Assembly: GCF_900108945.1 (NCBI RefSeq)
Contig: NZ_FNYE01000024.1
Location: 1-64,000 of the forward strand
Length of the DNA stretch: 64,000 bases
Origin: Paraburkholderia diazotrophica
GTDB taxonomy: Bacteria > Pseudomonadota > Gammaproteobacteria > Burkholderiales > Burkholderiaceae
Direction: 5' to 3'
Part shown: positions 43,375 through 51,442 of the stretch, one piece after another
How positions within the stretch are numbered: position 1 is the first letter of the stretch
Layout: each line of letters begins with the position of its first letter
Position numbers and translations under genes: made by a program
Notes under the pieces: model-generated
Databases searched by the model: none
Told to the model about the DNA's origin: nothing
What the model saw: the letters and a program-made list of their open reading frames with translations, nothing else

Positions 43375-44448
43375 ATGAAACTCTGGGTTTATGAGTATCT
43401 CACCGGCGGCGGCATCGACCGGCAGTTCGCGGACAACAGCAGTCTCGCGGACCTGAGCGCGCTGGTCGTCGAAGGCCGCGTGATGCGCGATGCGATTGTC
43501 GGCGATCTGCGGCAGCTCGACGGCGTGCAGGTGAGCTTCGCCAGCTCGCGCTTCGAAACCGTCGACGAAGGCGTCGCGCATTGTCGCGCGAAACCCGGCG
43601 AAACGATGCTCGAATTCGTCGCGAGAGCGGCGCGCGAACACGACTATGCGTGGATCGTCGCGCCCGAGTGCGACGGCCTGATGCTCGATCTCGCCGATGT
43701 CGTCGGCCCCGGCCGCTGGATCGGCTGCACGACGGAAGCCATCGCGCTCGCGTCGAGCAAGCGGGCGACGGCGCAGCGCCTCGCGTCGCGCGGCATCGCC
43801 GTGACGCCTGCGCTTGAAGCGGCGCAGATCGACGCGCGCACGCAGCGGCGCTGGGTCGTCAAGCCCGACGACGGCGCGGGCGGTCTCGATACGCATGTGT
43901 TCGACGATGCGGACGGCGCGCGCGCCGAATATGCGGCGCGTTGCGCGGCAGGGCGCGACACGGTGCTTCAGGAATGGGTGGACGGCGATCCGCTGAGCCT
44001 GTCGTTGATCTGCGATGGCCGCGATGGTGGCGATGGTCGCGGTAGTGGCGATGGGTCGCGTGCGACGCTCGTCAGCATCAACCGGCAGCGCATCGGCGTG
44101 GCTGCGGCCGTCGCGGGGCATCCGGGGCAGGTCGTCGGCTTCGAAGGCGTGGACATCGGCTGCATTGACCGTCACGGCGCGCAAGGCCGTGCGCTCGATG
44201 CGCTCGCGCAACGGGTCGCGGCCGCGCTGCCGGGGCTGCGCGGGTTCGTCGGGATCGATGTCGTGTGGCATCCGAGCCGCGGCCCTGTCGTCATCGAAGT
44301 GAATCCGCGCGCGACCGTCGCGTATGCGGGTCAGTCCGCGCGGCTGGGCCGCAATCTCGCCGCCGACGTGCTCGCGGCGCACGGCCTGCATGTCCGCGCG
44401 CGTCCCGCTGTCGATCACGCGCTTTCCACTTGCGGAACGGGAACATGA
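43375..44448 (+). CDS. mfnD: ATP-grasp enzyme, probable tyramine--glutamate ligase of methylofuran synthesis
   Basis: A 357-residue ATP-grasp protein. It begins LWVYEYLTGGGI, a hallmark of this group in H4MPT clusters; the ATP-grasp lysine region is RRWVVKPDDGAGG and the metal-binding segment is VVIEVNPRATVAY. Archaeal MfnD adds glutamate to tyramine for methanofuran, and the neighbours mfnF, mfnE and mfnB belong to the same pathway. An acidic Gly-Asp insert (about 215-230) comes from short repeats near 44015-44055. The ATG at 43375 is favoured over an earlier in-frame start at 43357. Confidence 0.83.
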   Translation: MKLWVYEYLTGGGIDRQFADNSSLADLSALVVEGRVMRDAIVGDLRQLDGVQVSFASSRFETVDEGVAHCRAKPGETMLEFVARAAREHDYAWIVAPECDGLMLDLADVVGPGRWIGCTTEAIALASSKRATAQRLASRGIAVTPALEAAQIDARTQRRWVVKPDDGAGGLDTHVFDDADGARAEYAARCAAGRDTVLQEWVDGDPLSLSLICDGRDGGDGRGSGDGSRATLVSINRQRIGVAAAVAGHPGQVVGFEGVDIGCIDRHGAQGRALDALAQRVAAALPGLRGFVGIDVVWHPSRGPVVIEVNPRATVAYAGQSARLGRNLAADVLAAHGLHVRARPAVDHALSTCGTGT

Positions 44449-45554
44449 GCGCACTCTCTGCTTCGCGCGAACCCGCGATCTTCGGCTGGGATGTCGGCGG
44501 CGCGCACGTGAAGGTGTCGCGCGTCGATGCATCGGGTGCCGTCGCCGATATCGCGCAATGGGCCTGTCCGCTGTGGCAGGGGCTCGAACATCTGCATCGC
44601 GCGATCGACGCCGTGGCGGCGCGCTGGCCCGATGCGCTTCACGCGTGCTCGCGTCACGCGGTGACGATGACGGGCGAAATGGTCGACCTGTTCGCGGACC
44701 GCGAGCACGGCGTACGCGCGATCGTCGATGCGCTCGCCGCGCGCATCGGCAGCGCAACGGTCTTCTTTGCGGGCGCTTCGGGTTGGCTCGACGCCGCATA
44801 CAGCGTCACGCAATGGCGAGCTGTGGCATCGGCGAACTGGCTCGCGACGGCGCAATACATCGCGACGCGCATGCGCAGCTGCGTGCTGATCGACATCGGC
44901 AGCACGACGACGGATATCGTGCCCGTCGTCGCGGGGCGCGTCGTGGCGCGCGGCGCCAACGATGCGGCGCGCCTGACGACGGGCGAACTCGCGTATCACG
45001 GCGTCGTGCGCACGCCGCTGTGCGGCATCGCGCATCGGATCGCGTTTCGCGGCGAGACGACGGGTGTGATGAACGAATGGTTCGCGACGAGTGCCGACGT
45101 TTACCGGCTGACGGGTGAGCTATGGTCGCCGCACGACCAGCACGCGAGCGCGGACAACGGTCCGAAGACGGTCGCCGCGAGTTGCGCGCGGCTCGCGCGG
45201 ATGATCGGCCGCGATGCCGCCGATGCGCCCGAGCACGAATGGCGCGAGTTTGCGCACGCATGGCGCGACGCGCAGTTGCAGGCGATCGGCGCGAGCTTCG
45301 CGCAGGTGTATGAAGCGCATCCGTCGTTGCAAGGGGCGCCCATCGTCGGCGCGGGGTGCGGGAGATTTCTGGCGGCGTCGCTGGCGCGCGCGAATGCGCT
45401 TGATTACGTGGACTTCGGCACGCTGACGCGCACGGCGGCGAGCGCGCCCGACCATGCTGCCGAATGGATCGCGACGTGCGCGCCGAGCGTGGCCGTCGGA
45501 TTGCTGATGGCGAACGGGCTCGAGGAGCGGCGAGCATCGACGCGCGCTGCGTGA
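44445..45554 (+). CDS. mfnF: Hydantoinase/oxoprolinase-like kinase-fold protein, probable MfnF
   Basis: A 369-residue protein with an actin/ASKHA-type ATP site: FGWDVGGAHVKVSRV near the start and LIDIGSTTTDIVPV in the middle. In archaea MfnF joins the furan and tyramine-glutamate halves of methanofuran, and bacterial homologues accompany Fhc. The start overlaps the mfnD stop by four bases (ATGA). The C-terminus contains GAPIVGAGCGRFLAASLA, another nucleotide-site segment. No signal peptide. Confidence 0.83.
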   Translation: MSALSASREPAIFGWDVGGAHVKVSRVDASGAVADIAQWACPLWQGLEHLHRAIDAVAARWPDALHACSRHAVTMTGEMVDLFADREHGVRAIVDALAARIGSATVFFAGASGWLDAAYSVTQWRAVASANWLATAQYIATRMRSCVLIDIGSTTTDIVPVVAGRVVARGANDAARLTTGELAYHGVVRTPLCGIAHRIAFRGETTGVMNEWFATSADVYRLTGELWSPHDQHASADNGPKTVAASCARLARMIGRDAADAPEHEWREFAHAWRDAQLQAIGASFAQVYEAHPSLQGAPIVGAGCGRFLAASLARANALDYVDFGTLTRTAASAPDHAAEWIATCAPSVAVGLLMANGLEERRASTRAA

Positions 45555-45811
45555 GTGTTGCCGCGAGCGCATGTGGCATGCGCGACATGCCGCTCGCTGC
45601 GCGAACGTCTCTGCGGGCGTATGTCGTTGCGCGGCATGCGGCACGTGTCAATGCGCTACACGCGCGGCCACTTGCGGACTCGCGGCATCGGGCGGGTGGC
45701 GCGTAGCAAGGCGCCGACAAGCATCAGCGTGGGTGAGGCAGGGGGCATCAGCGGAGGCAAGGAGCGCGGCACAACGCCGCCGTGGAGTCGAACGAGAGCG
45801 AGGTAACGGAC

Positions 45812-46402
45812 ATGTGGGTGGTGAAGATCGGGGGAAGCCTGAGTCACGACCCGTCGCTGCGTGACTGGCTCACGCAGCTTTGGGAAGTCGGCGGCGGGCG
45901 CGTCGTGATCGTGCCCGGCGGCGGGGACTTTGCGGACTGCGTGCGGGCGTATCAGCAGGAATGGCAGTTCGATGATCTCGCCGCGCACAACATGTGTCTG
46001 CTCGCGATGACGCAATACGCGCTTCTCATGCAGGCCGTCCTGCCCGATCTCGTGCTCGCGACGAACGAAGAACTGATCCGGCGCGCGTTGCGCAAGGGCA
46101 AGGTCGCCGTGTGGATGCCCGTGTGCCTGATGCGCGTCACGCCCGATTCGATGACCAACTGGGACACGACGTCCGACAGCCTCGCCGCATGGCTGTCGAC
46201 GACGCTGAACGCCGAGCGCCTGATGGTCGTGAAGTCATGCCCGATCGGCGAAGGCGTGCCGCTCGTCACGCTCGCGTCGAAGGGCGTGGTCGATCCGAGC
46301 TTCGTCCACTACGTGAAGGAGGCGAACTACGAGGTCGAGTTGTTCAGCAAGACGGATGTCGCGCTGGTGCGCGAGCGGCTGTTGAATGCGTCGGCGGCGT
46401 GA
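45812..46402 (+). CDS. mfnE: Amino acid kinase-fold protein, probable furan phosphate kinase MfnE
   Basis: A 196-residue amino acid kinase family protein. It begins WVVKIGGSLSHDP, with the phosphate-binding VVIVPGGGDFAD and later TNWDTTSDSLAAWLS, the sugar/phosphate part of the site. Archaeal MfnE phosphorylates the furan precursor to its diphosphate. The ATG at 45812 has GAGGTAAC upstream; a GTG ten codons earlier is less likely. A 257-base gap separates it from mfnF, so it may have its own promoter. Confidence 0.85.
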   Translation: MWVVKIGGSLSHDPSLRDWLTQLWEVGGGRVVIVPGGGDFADCVRAYQQEWQFDDLAAHNMCLLAMTQYALLMQAVLPDLVLATNEELIRRALRKGKVAVWMPVCLMRVTPDSMTNWDTTSDSLAAWLSTTLNAERLMVVKSCPIGEGVPLVTLASKGVVDPSFVHYVKEANYEVELFSKTDVALVRERLLNASAA

Positions 46403-46512
46403 ATGTTCTTGAGCGTCTGGTTTCGAGCGCTGTATTTGAGTTCTGTATTTGAGTTCTGTATCGGCGCTGCGCTGGTAAGGCGCACGGCGCGTGTGTGCGC
46501 ATACGCATTACA

Positions 46513-47211
46513 TCACGCGGCAGCGCTCGGTGCGGCGTGATGCAGCGCGTCCGCCCATTGCGCGACGCGGCGCGGATCGAGCCGCGATGTGCGGCCGTTT
46601 TCGCAAAGCGCCGTGCGAAATCCGGCGACGTCGGGTGCGATCGCGCGGATCTGATCGAGTTGTGGCCAGCCGAGCGAGCCCGCGATGCACGCCATCGCGC
46701 CCGACGCACGTATCGTCGCAACGTAGCGCGCGAGCGTCGCGCCGTCGATGCAGTCGAAGAGCGTGCGGCCCGTCTTGCCCGCCGTATCGAACACGATGCC
46801 TTCGAAGCCGAGCGTCGCCGCATGGTCGACGAGCGACGCGTCGATGCCGTCGTCGGACAGCAGCACGGGAAGCACGGTCGCATCCAGGCCGGCGAGGTGC
46901 GTCAGACACGCATGCGCATGCGGCCCCGGCATCACGCCGACTTTCACGAAGTCCACGCCTGCATCGCCGACTTCGGCGACGCGCGCCGCGATCGTCTCGA
47001 GCGCATCGGACGGCAGGTCGCCGATGGTCGCGCTGATCGGCTTGACCGGGTAACGCGCGCGCAGCGCATGCGCGATGCGCCAGAGATCGTCGAGGCGCAC
47101 GCCGCCCAGCGCGCCGTCGAGCGGCTCCTTCAGGTCGATCAGATCGGCGCCGGCAGCGGCGGCGTCGAGCGCTTCTTCCGTCGAGCGAACGCTGGCGAGC
47201 AATGCGGTCAT
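46513..47211 (-). CDS. mfnB: (5-formylfuran-3-yl)methyl phosphate synthase
   Basis: A 232-residue TIM-barrel protein of the DUF556/MfnB family. Key regions are LLASVRSTEEAL, ADLIDLKEPLDGALGG (substrate lysine), PISATIGDLPSD, VDFVKVGVMPG and CIAGSLGWPQLDQI. MfnB makes the furan phosphate of methanofuran from glyceraldehyde-3-phosphate. The start MTALLASV is taken at the beginning of the first strand. It converges with mfnE, 110 bases between stops, and is co-oriented with the DUF447 gene upstream. Confidence 0.9.
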   Translation of the reverse strand: MTALLASVRSTEEALDAAAAGADLIDLKEPLDGALGGVRLDDLWRIAHALRARYPVKPISATIGDLPSDALETIAARVAEVGDAGVDFVKVGVMPGPHAHACLTHLAGLDATVLPVLLSDDGIDASLVDHAATLGFEGIVFDTAGKTGRTLFDCIDGATLARYVATIRASGAMACIAGSLGWPQLDQIRAIAPDVAGFRTALCENGRTSRLDPRRVAQWADALHHAAPSAAA

Positions 47212-47269
47212 CGAAGTCTCCGGATGTGCGATGCGCGGGCAGTGCGTGGGCGATGCGCGGATGGCGGCA

Positions 47270-47887
47270 TCACGTGGTGCCTGCGTGCGACGATGCGGGC
47301 GCGCTGCTCTTCCCCGACTCCGACGCGGTGCCTGTTGCGCGAAAGCGTTCGACGGCGGCCGTGATCCATTGCCACGCGGCGAGTTCATCGGGGCCGGCTG
47401 TCTTGTCGATGGCGATCTGCAGATAGGCCATTTCGCGGTCGACCTTGTCGGCGGGCAGCATGAACAGGCGGCTCACCAGAATCGCGCCTTCGACGACGGC
47501 CGCCTGCGCGCGATTGAAGCCGCCGAACGGCGCGTGCATTTCGCTGTGCACGCAGCGCATGTGCAGCACGGGGCGTTGCGGATCGTCGGTCATGTGATCG
47601 AGCAGCAACTCAGTGTGCGCGAGCGATTGCTGCAGTCGCACACTGCCGACGCGGCTCGCGGCGCGGGTCGGCCAGTCGCGCTGTGCGCCCGTCACGCAGC
47701 CGGCGAAGATGCGCACGTCGGTCGTGAAGTTGATGACGGCGGCCTGGGTTTCGAGGATGTTGTCGAGGGTTTTCGACGGTTTGAACGGGGCCAGGATCGC
47801 GAGTCCATGCTCGAAGCGCACGCCCATCGGCGCCACGTGGGGGTGGCCGTCGCTTGACGCTGTCGTGATTACTGTTTCATGGATCAT
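47270..47887 (-). CDS. DUF447 family flavin-binding-fold protein of H4MPT cluster
   Basis: A 205-residue protein starting MIHETVITTASSDGHPHVAPMGVR, the split-barrel flavin-type fold of DUF447. The C-terminal half (AILVSRLFMLPADKV, MAYLQIAIDKTAG) completes the domain. DUF447 genes co-occur with methanopterin and methanofuran genes in archaea and methylotrophs; no activity has been shown. It lies 58 bases upstream of mfnB on the same strand, so both are probably co-transcribed. An alanine-serine tail of 15 residues closes it. Confidence 0.85.
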   Translation of the reverse strand: MIHETVITTASSDGHPHVAPMGVRFEHGLAILAPFKPSKTLDNILETQAAVINFTTDVRIFAGCVTGAQRDWPTRAASRVGSVRLQQSLAHTELLLDHMTDDPQRPVLHMRCVHSEMHAPFGGFNRAQAAVVEGAILVSRLFMLPADKVDREMAYLQIAIDKTAGPDELAAWQWITAAVERFRATGTASESGKSSAPASSHAGTT

Positions 47888-47892
47888 GGATG

Positions 47893-48298
47893 TGGGGTTT
47901 TCTGTGTCTGCGACGCTGTTTGCCTTTTGGGTTTTGTGTCTGCGACGGCTTTTTGTTTTGGTCTTTGGTTTGTTGCCGGCATCCGCGATTGCTTGCTTTG
48001 CCTTTCGCGGGCATACGCGATGCGGTTTTCGTCTGCGATGGCTTTTTGCTCTGGTCTGTATGGCTTGCCGCCGGCATCCGCGATGCGCCTCGCGGCGCAG
48101 GCGTTGCCCCTGTGCGGGGCGGCACCTACTTTTCTTTGCAGCGGCAAAGAAAAGTAGGCAAAAGAAAGCCGCTCACACCGCCAATGCTCTGTATTACCCA
48201 CGGGCCCTCAACGTCCCCGTGTTTCATGCGGCAGCGTGCTATCTCATGCACGTTGCCAGCGCGTTTATCTGACGCCTCACCTGCATCATGCACCGGAA
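47893..48298. repeat. Left copy of ~0.4 kb inverted intergenic repeat
   Basis: This stretch recurs in opposite orientation at 48478-48930. From outside in it holds several degenerate ~60-base units that each contain CGTCTGCGA or GTCTGCGACG, a T/G-rich arm and CCGGCATCCGCGA; then GCGCCTCGCGGC..GTTGCCCCTGTGCGG; a perfect stem CCTACTTTTCTTTGC/GCAAAGAAAAGTAGG (48127-48158); and a CGGGCCCTCAACGTCCCCG tail. Frames across it encode only low-complexity Ala/Arg peptides. Confidence 0.75.
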
Positions 48299-48477
48299 CT
48301 GCGGCGCGCGACATCGAATATTCCCAAGCCCCTTTGCGGCAAACTATGTGTAGGCATTCGCGCCGCACAGGACACCTTCGCTACGCGAGGCGGCTCAGAT
48401 GCGGGCGTTGCCGTCTATGACACAGCAACCTCGTTCACTACCGACATGCAGCGCTGAGTTTTCGATGCCCTTCGTTG

Positions 48478-48930
48478 TGCCGTGTGTGCATGAAGCGGGT
48501 CAGGCGTTTGGCCAGAGCGTGGGCAACGAATGCAAGCGAGCACACTGCCGCAAGAAACACGGGGATGCTGAGAGCCCGTGGGTAAGTGTCAAGCACTGGC
48601 GGTGTGAGCCCGCTTTCTTTGCTTACTTTCTTTGCGGCGGCAAAGAAAGTGAGTGCCGCCCCGCACAGGGGCAACGCCCGCGCCGCGAGGCGCATCGCGG
48701 ACGCCGGCGGCAAGCCATAAAAACCAAAAACCAAAGCGTCGCAGACCCAAACCGCAATCGCGGACGCCGGCGGCAAGCCACAATAACCAAAACCAAAGCG
48801 TCGCAGACACGAAACCGCATCGCGGATGCCAGCAACAAGGCAAAAAACCAAAGCCGTCGCAGACCAAAATCTCAGATGCCCGCGCCAAGGGCAAAACAAA
48901 ACAGCGTCGCAGACATCAAGACAGGAAATT
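48478..48930. repeat. Right copy of ~0.4 kb inverted intergenic repeat
   Basis: The mirror image of the left copy, slightly longer. It starts with TGCATGAAGCGGGTCAGGCG, contains AAACACGGGGATGCTGAG and the stem CTTACTTTCTTTGC/GCAAAGAAAGTGAG (about 48624-48653), then CCCGCACAGGGGCAACGCC, and ends in four degenerate units of ~60 bases marked by GCGTCGCAGAC and CGCGGACGCCGGCGGCAAG. Both arms kept their order while single bases changed, so the copies are old. The right end lies just before pqqA's terminator. Confidence 0.75.
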
Positions 48931-48935
48931 CAAAA

Positions 48936-48976
48936 AGCGAAAGGGCCGGCCCGAAAATCGAGCCGGCCCCGGCCGG
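48936..48976 (-). terminator. Intrinsic terminator of pqqA
   Basis: Read on the minus strand after the pqqA stop: GGGGCCGGC, a loop TCGATTTTC, GGCCGGCCC, then TTTCGCTTTTTG. A GC-rich stem followed by a T-rich tract directly behind a 24-codon gene fits a factor-independent terminator. Confidence 0.7.
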
Positions 48977-49051
48977 CTATCTAGTAGCGATATACATCGT
49001 GACTTCAAAGCCGAAACGCATATCGGTGTAGCCAGGGGTAGTCCATTGCAT
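48977..49051 (-). CDS. pqqA: PQQ precursor peptide PqqA
   Basis: A 24-codon gene encoding MQWTTPGYTDMRFG followed by FEVTMYIATR. It has the invariant Glu-Val-Thr-Met-Tyr core: Glu16 and Tyr20 are the residues that PqqE cross-links and that become PQQ. A strong AGGAGGACGACT binding site precedes the ATG and an intrinsic terminator follows the stop. It is about 12.4 kb away from pqqBCDE, with the fhc and mfn genes between. Distance lets the peptide be made in large amounts independently of the enzymes. No second pqqA was seen beside pqqB. Confidence 0.95.
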   Translation of the reverse strand: MQWTTPGYTDMRFGFEVTMYIATR

Positions 49052-49638
49052 AGTCGTCCTCCTTTACGAGTGAAACGGCGGTCCCATTTGCGACCGACGC
49101 CCTCGTGACTTACAGGACACCCGATCGCGTCGGCCCATGTTGCTGATGCAACTGTCGTACCAGACACCCAAACTGCCGGAAATGGTACCGTGCGACGCGC
49201 CCCGAACCAGCTTACGCGCCTTTCTGTAGCGGAACCGCAGCAAAGTGTTCCACGAGCCGATATTCCATTGTGGACGCATTTTGCGTCATGTGCACGCGTC
49301 TTAACGGATCGCTTAAGCCTGCTGAAAAAAATCGTGAATTCACTTCATCCCGTGTGCCGCCTACATTGACCTCCAAGGCCCGCGGACGTCGATGCCCGCG
49401 AGCATTTCCCATAAGGCGCGCAGCGCTATTCGCCGACGACGGCGCACGCCGCACCGCGCCAGCGTCCCCCACGACGCGCCAGACAAAAACGCCGTACGGC
49501 AACCATCTTGCATGGGACCCGAGCAAGGCATGAGACGGAAGTAAGTCGGGACAAGAGTAAGGCGCCAAAGCGCCAAACGCTGGTCGACGCGCCAACTTCC
49601 GTCGATATGCCGGCTGTGGTCGACAGGGAGACATCGTC
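49052..49638. other. Divergent spacer between pqqA and the cbb remnant
   Basis: No gene is supported. It must hold the pqqA promoter near its left end. The right part (about 49500-49630) has GCATGGGACCCGAG, GGAAGTAAGTC and CAACTTCCGTCGA elements that resemble the tandem repeats between cbbF and cbbP, suggesting the same repeat family. Confidence 0.45.
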
Positions 49639-50110
49639 ATGAACGCCGTCGTTAAAGACGACAAAGCGGACGCGAAAGCGAATCCCAATGCGAATCCCGA
49701 AGCGGAGCTCAAAGCGCACTCCAACGCGGAGCCCGAAACCGGGCTCGACGCGCCGACGAAAGCGCAAGCGCCGGGCGCGCAGCCGCGAGTCGATCTGCAT
49801 GTGCTCTTTCGCCAATCGGGTCTCGCTGGCGTGCCAGACGAAATCGACCGCGATCTGGGCGGTCTCGCGCCTGGCAGGACGCGTATCCGCGAAATCGCCG
49901 CACAGCGGCTCGCCGGATGCGCGCCCACTCACCGCGCGCGCCTGCGCGAGGCCCATCGTCCGTTCGCGGATACGCTGGGCAGCGGTGCGAGCGCCAACCC
50001 CGCCGATCCCGCCGCGCTAACGCTGCTGACTCCGCCGATATCCGCGCGAGCAGCGTGTTCTCCGAATCTGTCGGTGACGAGGCGAGCCACGCCACCGAAC
50101 CCGAGTTACC
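49639..50110 (+). pseudogene. cbbX: cbbX remnant (RuBisCO activase, AAA+ core deleted, frameshifted)
   Basis: A start with GACAGGGAGACATCGTC and a 50-residue Ala/Asn/Glu leader is followed by VDLHVLFRQSGLAGVPDEID and GLAPGRTRIREIAA, which matches the CbbX N-terminus just before the Walker A loop. The ATPase core is then missing: the frame goes straight to THRARLREAHRPFAD, the CbbX C-terminal helix. Near 50027 the frame shifts: the adjacent frame reads DSADIRASSVFS, the usual CbbX end. So about 200 residues are deleted and one frameshift follows. The product cannot be an activase. It precedes cbbF and cbbP as in cbbLSX...FP operons. Confidence 0.8.
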
Positions 50111-50129
50111 CACTTCGCAGGAGAGCATC

Positions 50130-51239
50130 ATGTGTCACGCAAACATTACGTTGACGAGGTTCCTGAGCGGCGATGCCGGGCATCCGATGTCGACGCGGCC
50201 GCCCACCGCGTTGCAGGCGGTGCTGCATGAAGTCGCCGCATCGGTGAGGACGATCGCGGCTGCGCTCGCGCGCGGCACGCTCGGCGAGAGCGCGCACGCC
50301 GATTCCGTTGCGGGCGGCGCGGTGCTCGCGCGCTCCGCGCGTCGACGCAAGCAGGTCGGCAAGCTGGAAACGGATTTGCGCAGCGGCAGCGCGAACGACG
50401 CGAGCAGCGCCGCCTACCAGCTCGCATTCGATCCGCTCAACTGCCCGTGGAGCGCGGACGTCAACGGCACGGCAGGTTCGATCTTTTCGGTGACGCACGT
50501 GCGGTCGCCAGCCAGCGATGCGGCGAACCGCGAGCTTCGTGACGGCGCGTATGTCGAATCCGACGGCGAACACAATGGCGAGCCTTATGGCGCGGCGCTC
50601 CTTCAATCTGGCCGCGAACAGGTGGCGGCCGGCTACACGATCTACGGCCCCGCGACGATGCTCGTCTTCACGCTCGGCGAAGGCACGCACGGCTTCACGC
50701 TCGATGGCGAGACGGATGAGTTCGTGCTCACGCATCCGTCGATCCGCATTCCCGACGACACGGCCGAGCTTGCCGTCGATGCGTCCAACGAGCGCTTCTG
50801 GGAGCCGCCCGTGCGCCGCTATGTGCACGAGTGTCGCGAGGGCCGCGCCGGGTGCCGCGAGCGCGATTTCAGCCTGCACTGGAGCGATGCGCTGGTGCCG
50901 GAAGTTCATCGCATCCTGATGCGCGGCGGCCTCTTCCTGATGCCGCGCGATTACCGGACGCGCTCCGCAATGCGCGCACGGCTTTCCGCCGTCTACGATG
51001 CGAGCCCGCTCGGCTTTCTCGTCGAGCAGGCGGGCGGCATGGCGACGACGGGACGCGAGCGCGTGCTCGATGCCGCGCCGCGCGCGTTCCACGAGCGCAT
51101 GCCGCTGATACTCGGCTCGGCGAACGAAGTAGCGCGCATTGGCCGCTATCACCGGGAGCACGATCTGGGCATCGACGCGCCGTTTGCGTCGCCGCTTTTT
51201 CGTGAGCGCTCGTTGTTCCTTTCGGAAGCGACGGTCTGA
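50130..51239 (+). CDS. cbbF: Degenerate class I fructose-1,6-bisphosphatase
   Basis: A 369-residue protein with the class I FBPase fold. The middle is nearly canonical (GYTIYGPATMLVFTLG, GFTLDGETDEFVLTHPSIR, RFWEPPVRRYV) and the C-terminal metal glutamate is present in GFLVEQAGG. But the metal motif DPLDGSSN reads DPLNCPWS (residues 101-108), the N-terminal GE-x-QKKLD and EE metal segments are replaced by unrelated sequence (about 55-95), and one substrate segment is altered. I infer little or no phosphatase activity. The ATG has GCAGGAGAGCATC upstream. Its frame is open through the cbbX remnant's C-terminal end. Confidence 0.82.
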   Translation: MCHANITLTRFLSGDAGHPMSTRPPTALQAVLHEVAASVRTIAAALARGTLGESAHADSVAGGAVLARSARRRKQVGKLETDLRSGSANDASSAAYQLAFDPLNCPWSADVNGTAGSIFSVTHVRSPASDAANRELRDGAYVESDGEHNGEPYGAALLQSGREQVAAGYTIYGPATMLVFTLGEGTHGFTLDGETDEFVLTHPSIRIPDDTAELAVDASNERFWEPPVRRYVHECREGRAGCRERDFSLHWSDALVPEVHRILMRGGLFLMPRDYRTRSAMRARLSAVYDASPLGFLVEQAGGMATTGRERVLDAAPRAFHERMPLILGSANEVARIGRYHREHDLGIDAPFASPLFRERSLFLSEATV

Positions 51240-51278
51240 CGCGTGGCCCGCACAGGACGGTAGCAGTGCTAAAGCGCT

Positions 51279-51432
51279 AACTCCAGCCGACAGCTGAAGC
51301 GCTTGCTACTGCCATCGAGGCTTTGCATGGGACGGGAGTGAGTGCTCCGCACCAACTCCCGTCGACAGCTCTGCATGGGGCTGGAGTAAGTGCTGAAGCA
51401 CCAACTCCAGCCGACAGCTCTGCATGGGACAG
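51279..51432 (+). repeat. 48-49 base tandem repeats between cbbF and cbbP
   Basis: Units start TGCATGGG at 51324, 51372 and 51421 and read: GGAGT(G/A)AGTGCT, then CACCAACTCC, then CGACAGCTC. A partial unit with CTCCAGCCGACAGCT lies at 51279. Each full unit has self-pairing CTGGAGT/ACTCCAG or GGGAGT/ACTCCC arms. The last unit supplies the ribosome-binding site of cbbP (GACAGGAGACAAC). Confidence 0.7.
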
Positions 51433-51442
51433 GAGACAACGC

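Noticed and set aside
48596..48930. Possible CRISPR array because of spaced repeats
   Set aside because: The units are degenerate and have no uniform spacers, no exact 24-40 base repeats and no cas genes nearby.
47893..49031. Several 60-210 codon open frames in the inverted repeats
   Set aside because: They encode the same low-complexity peptides from repeated DNA on both strands and shift frame between copies. The DNA, not a protein, is what is conserved.
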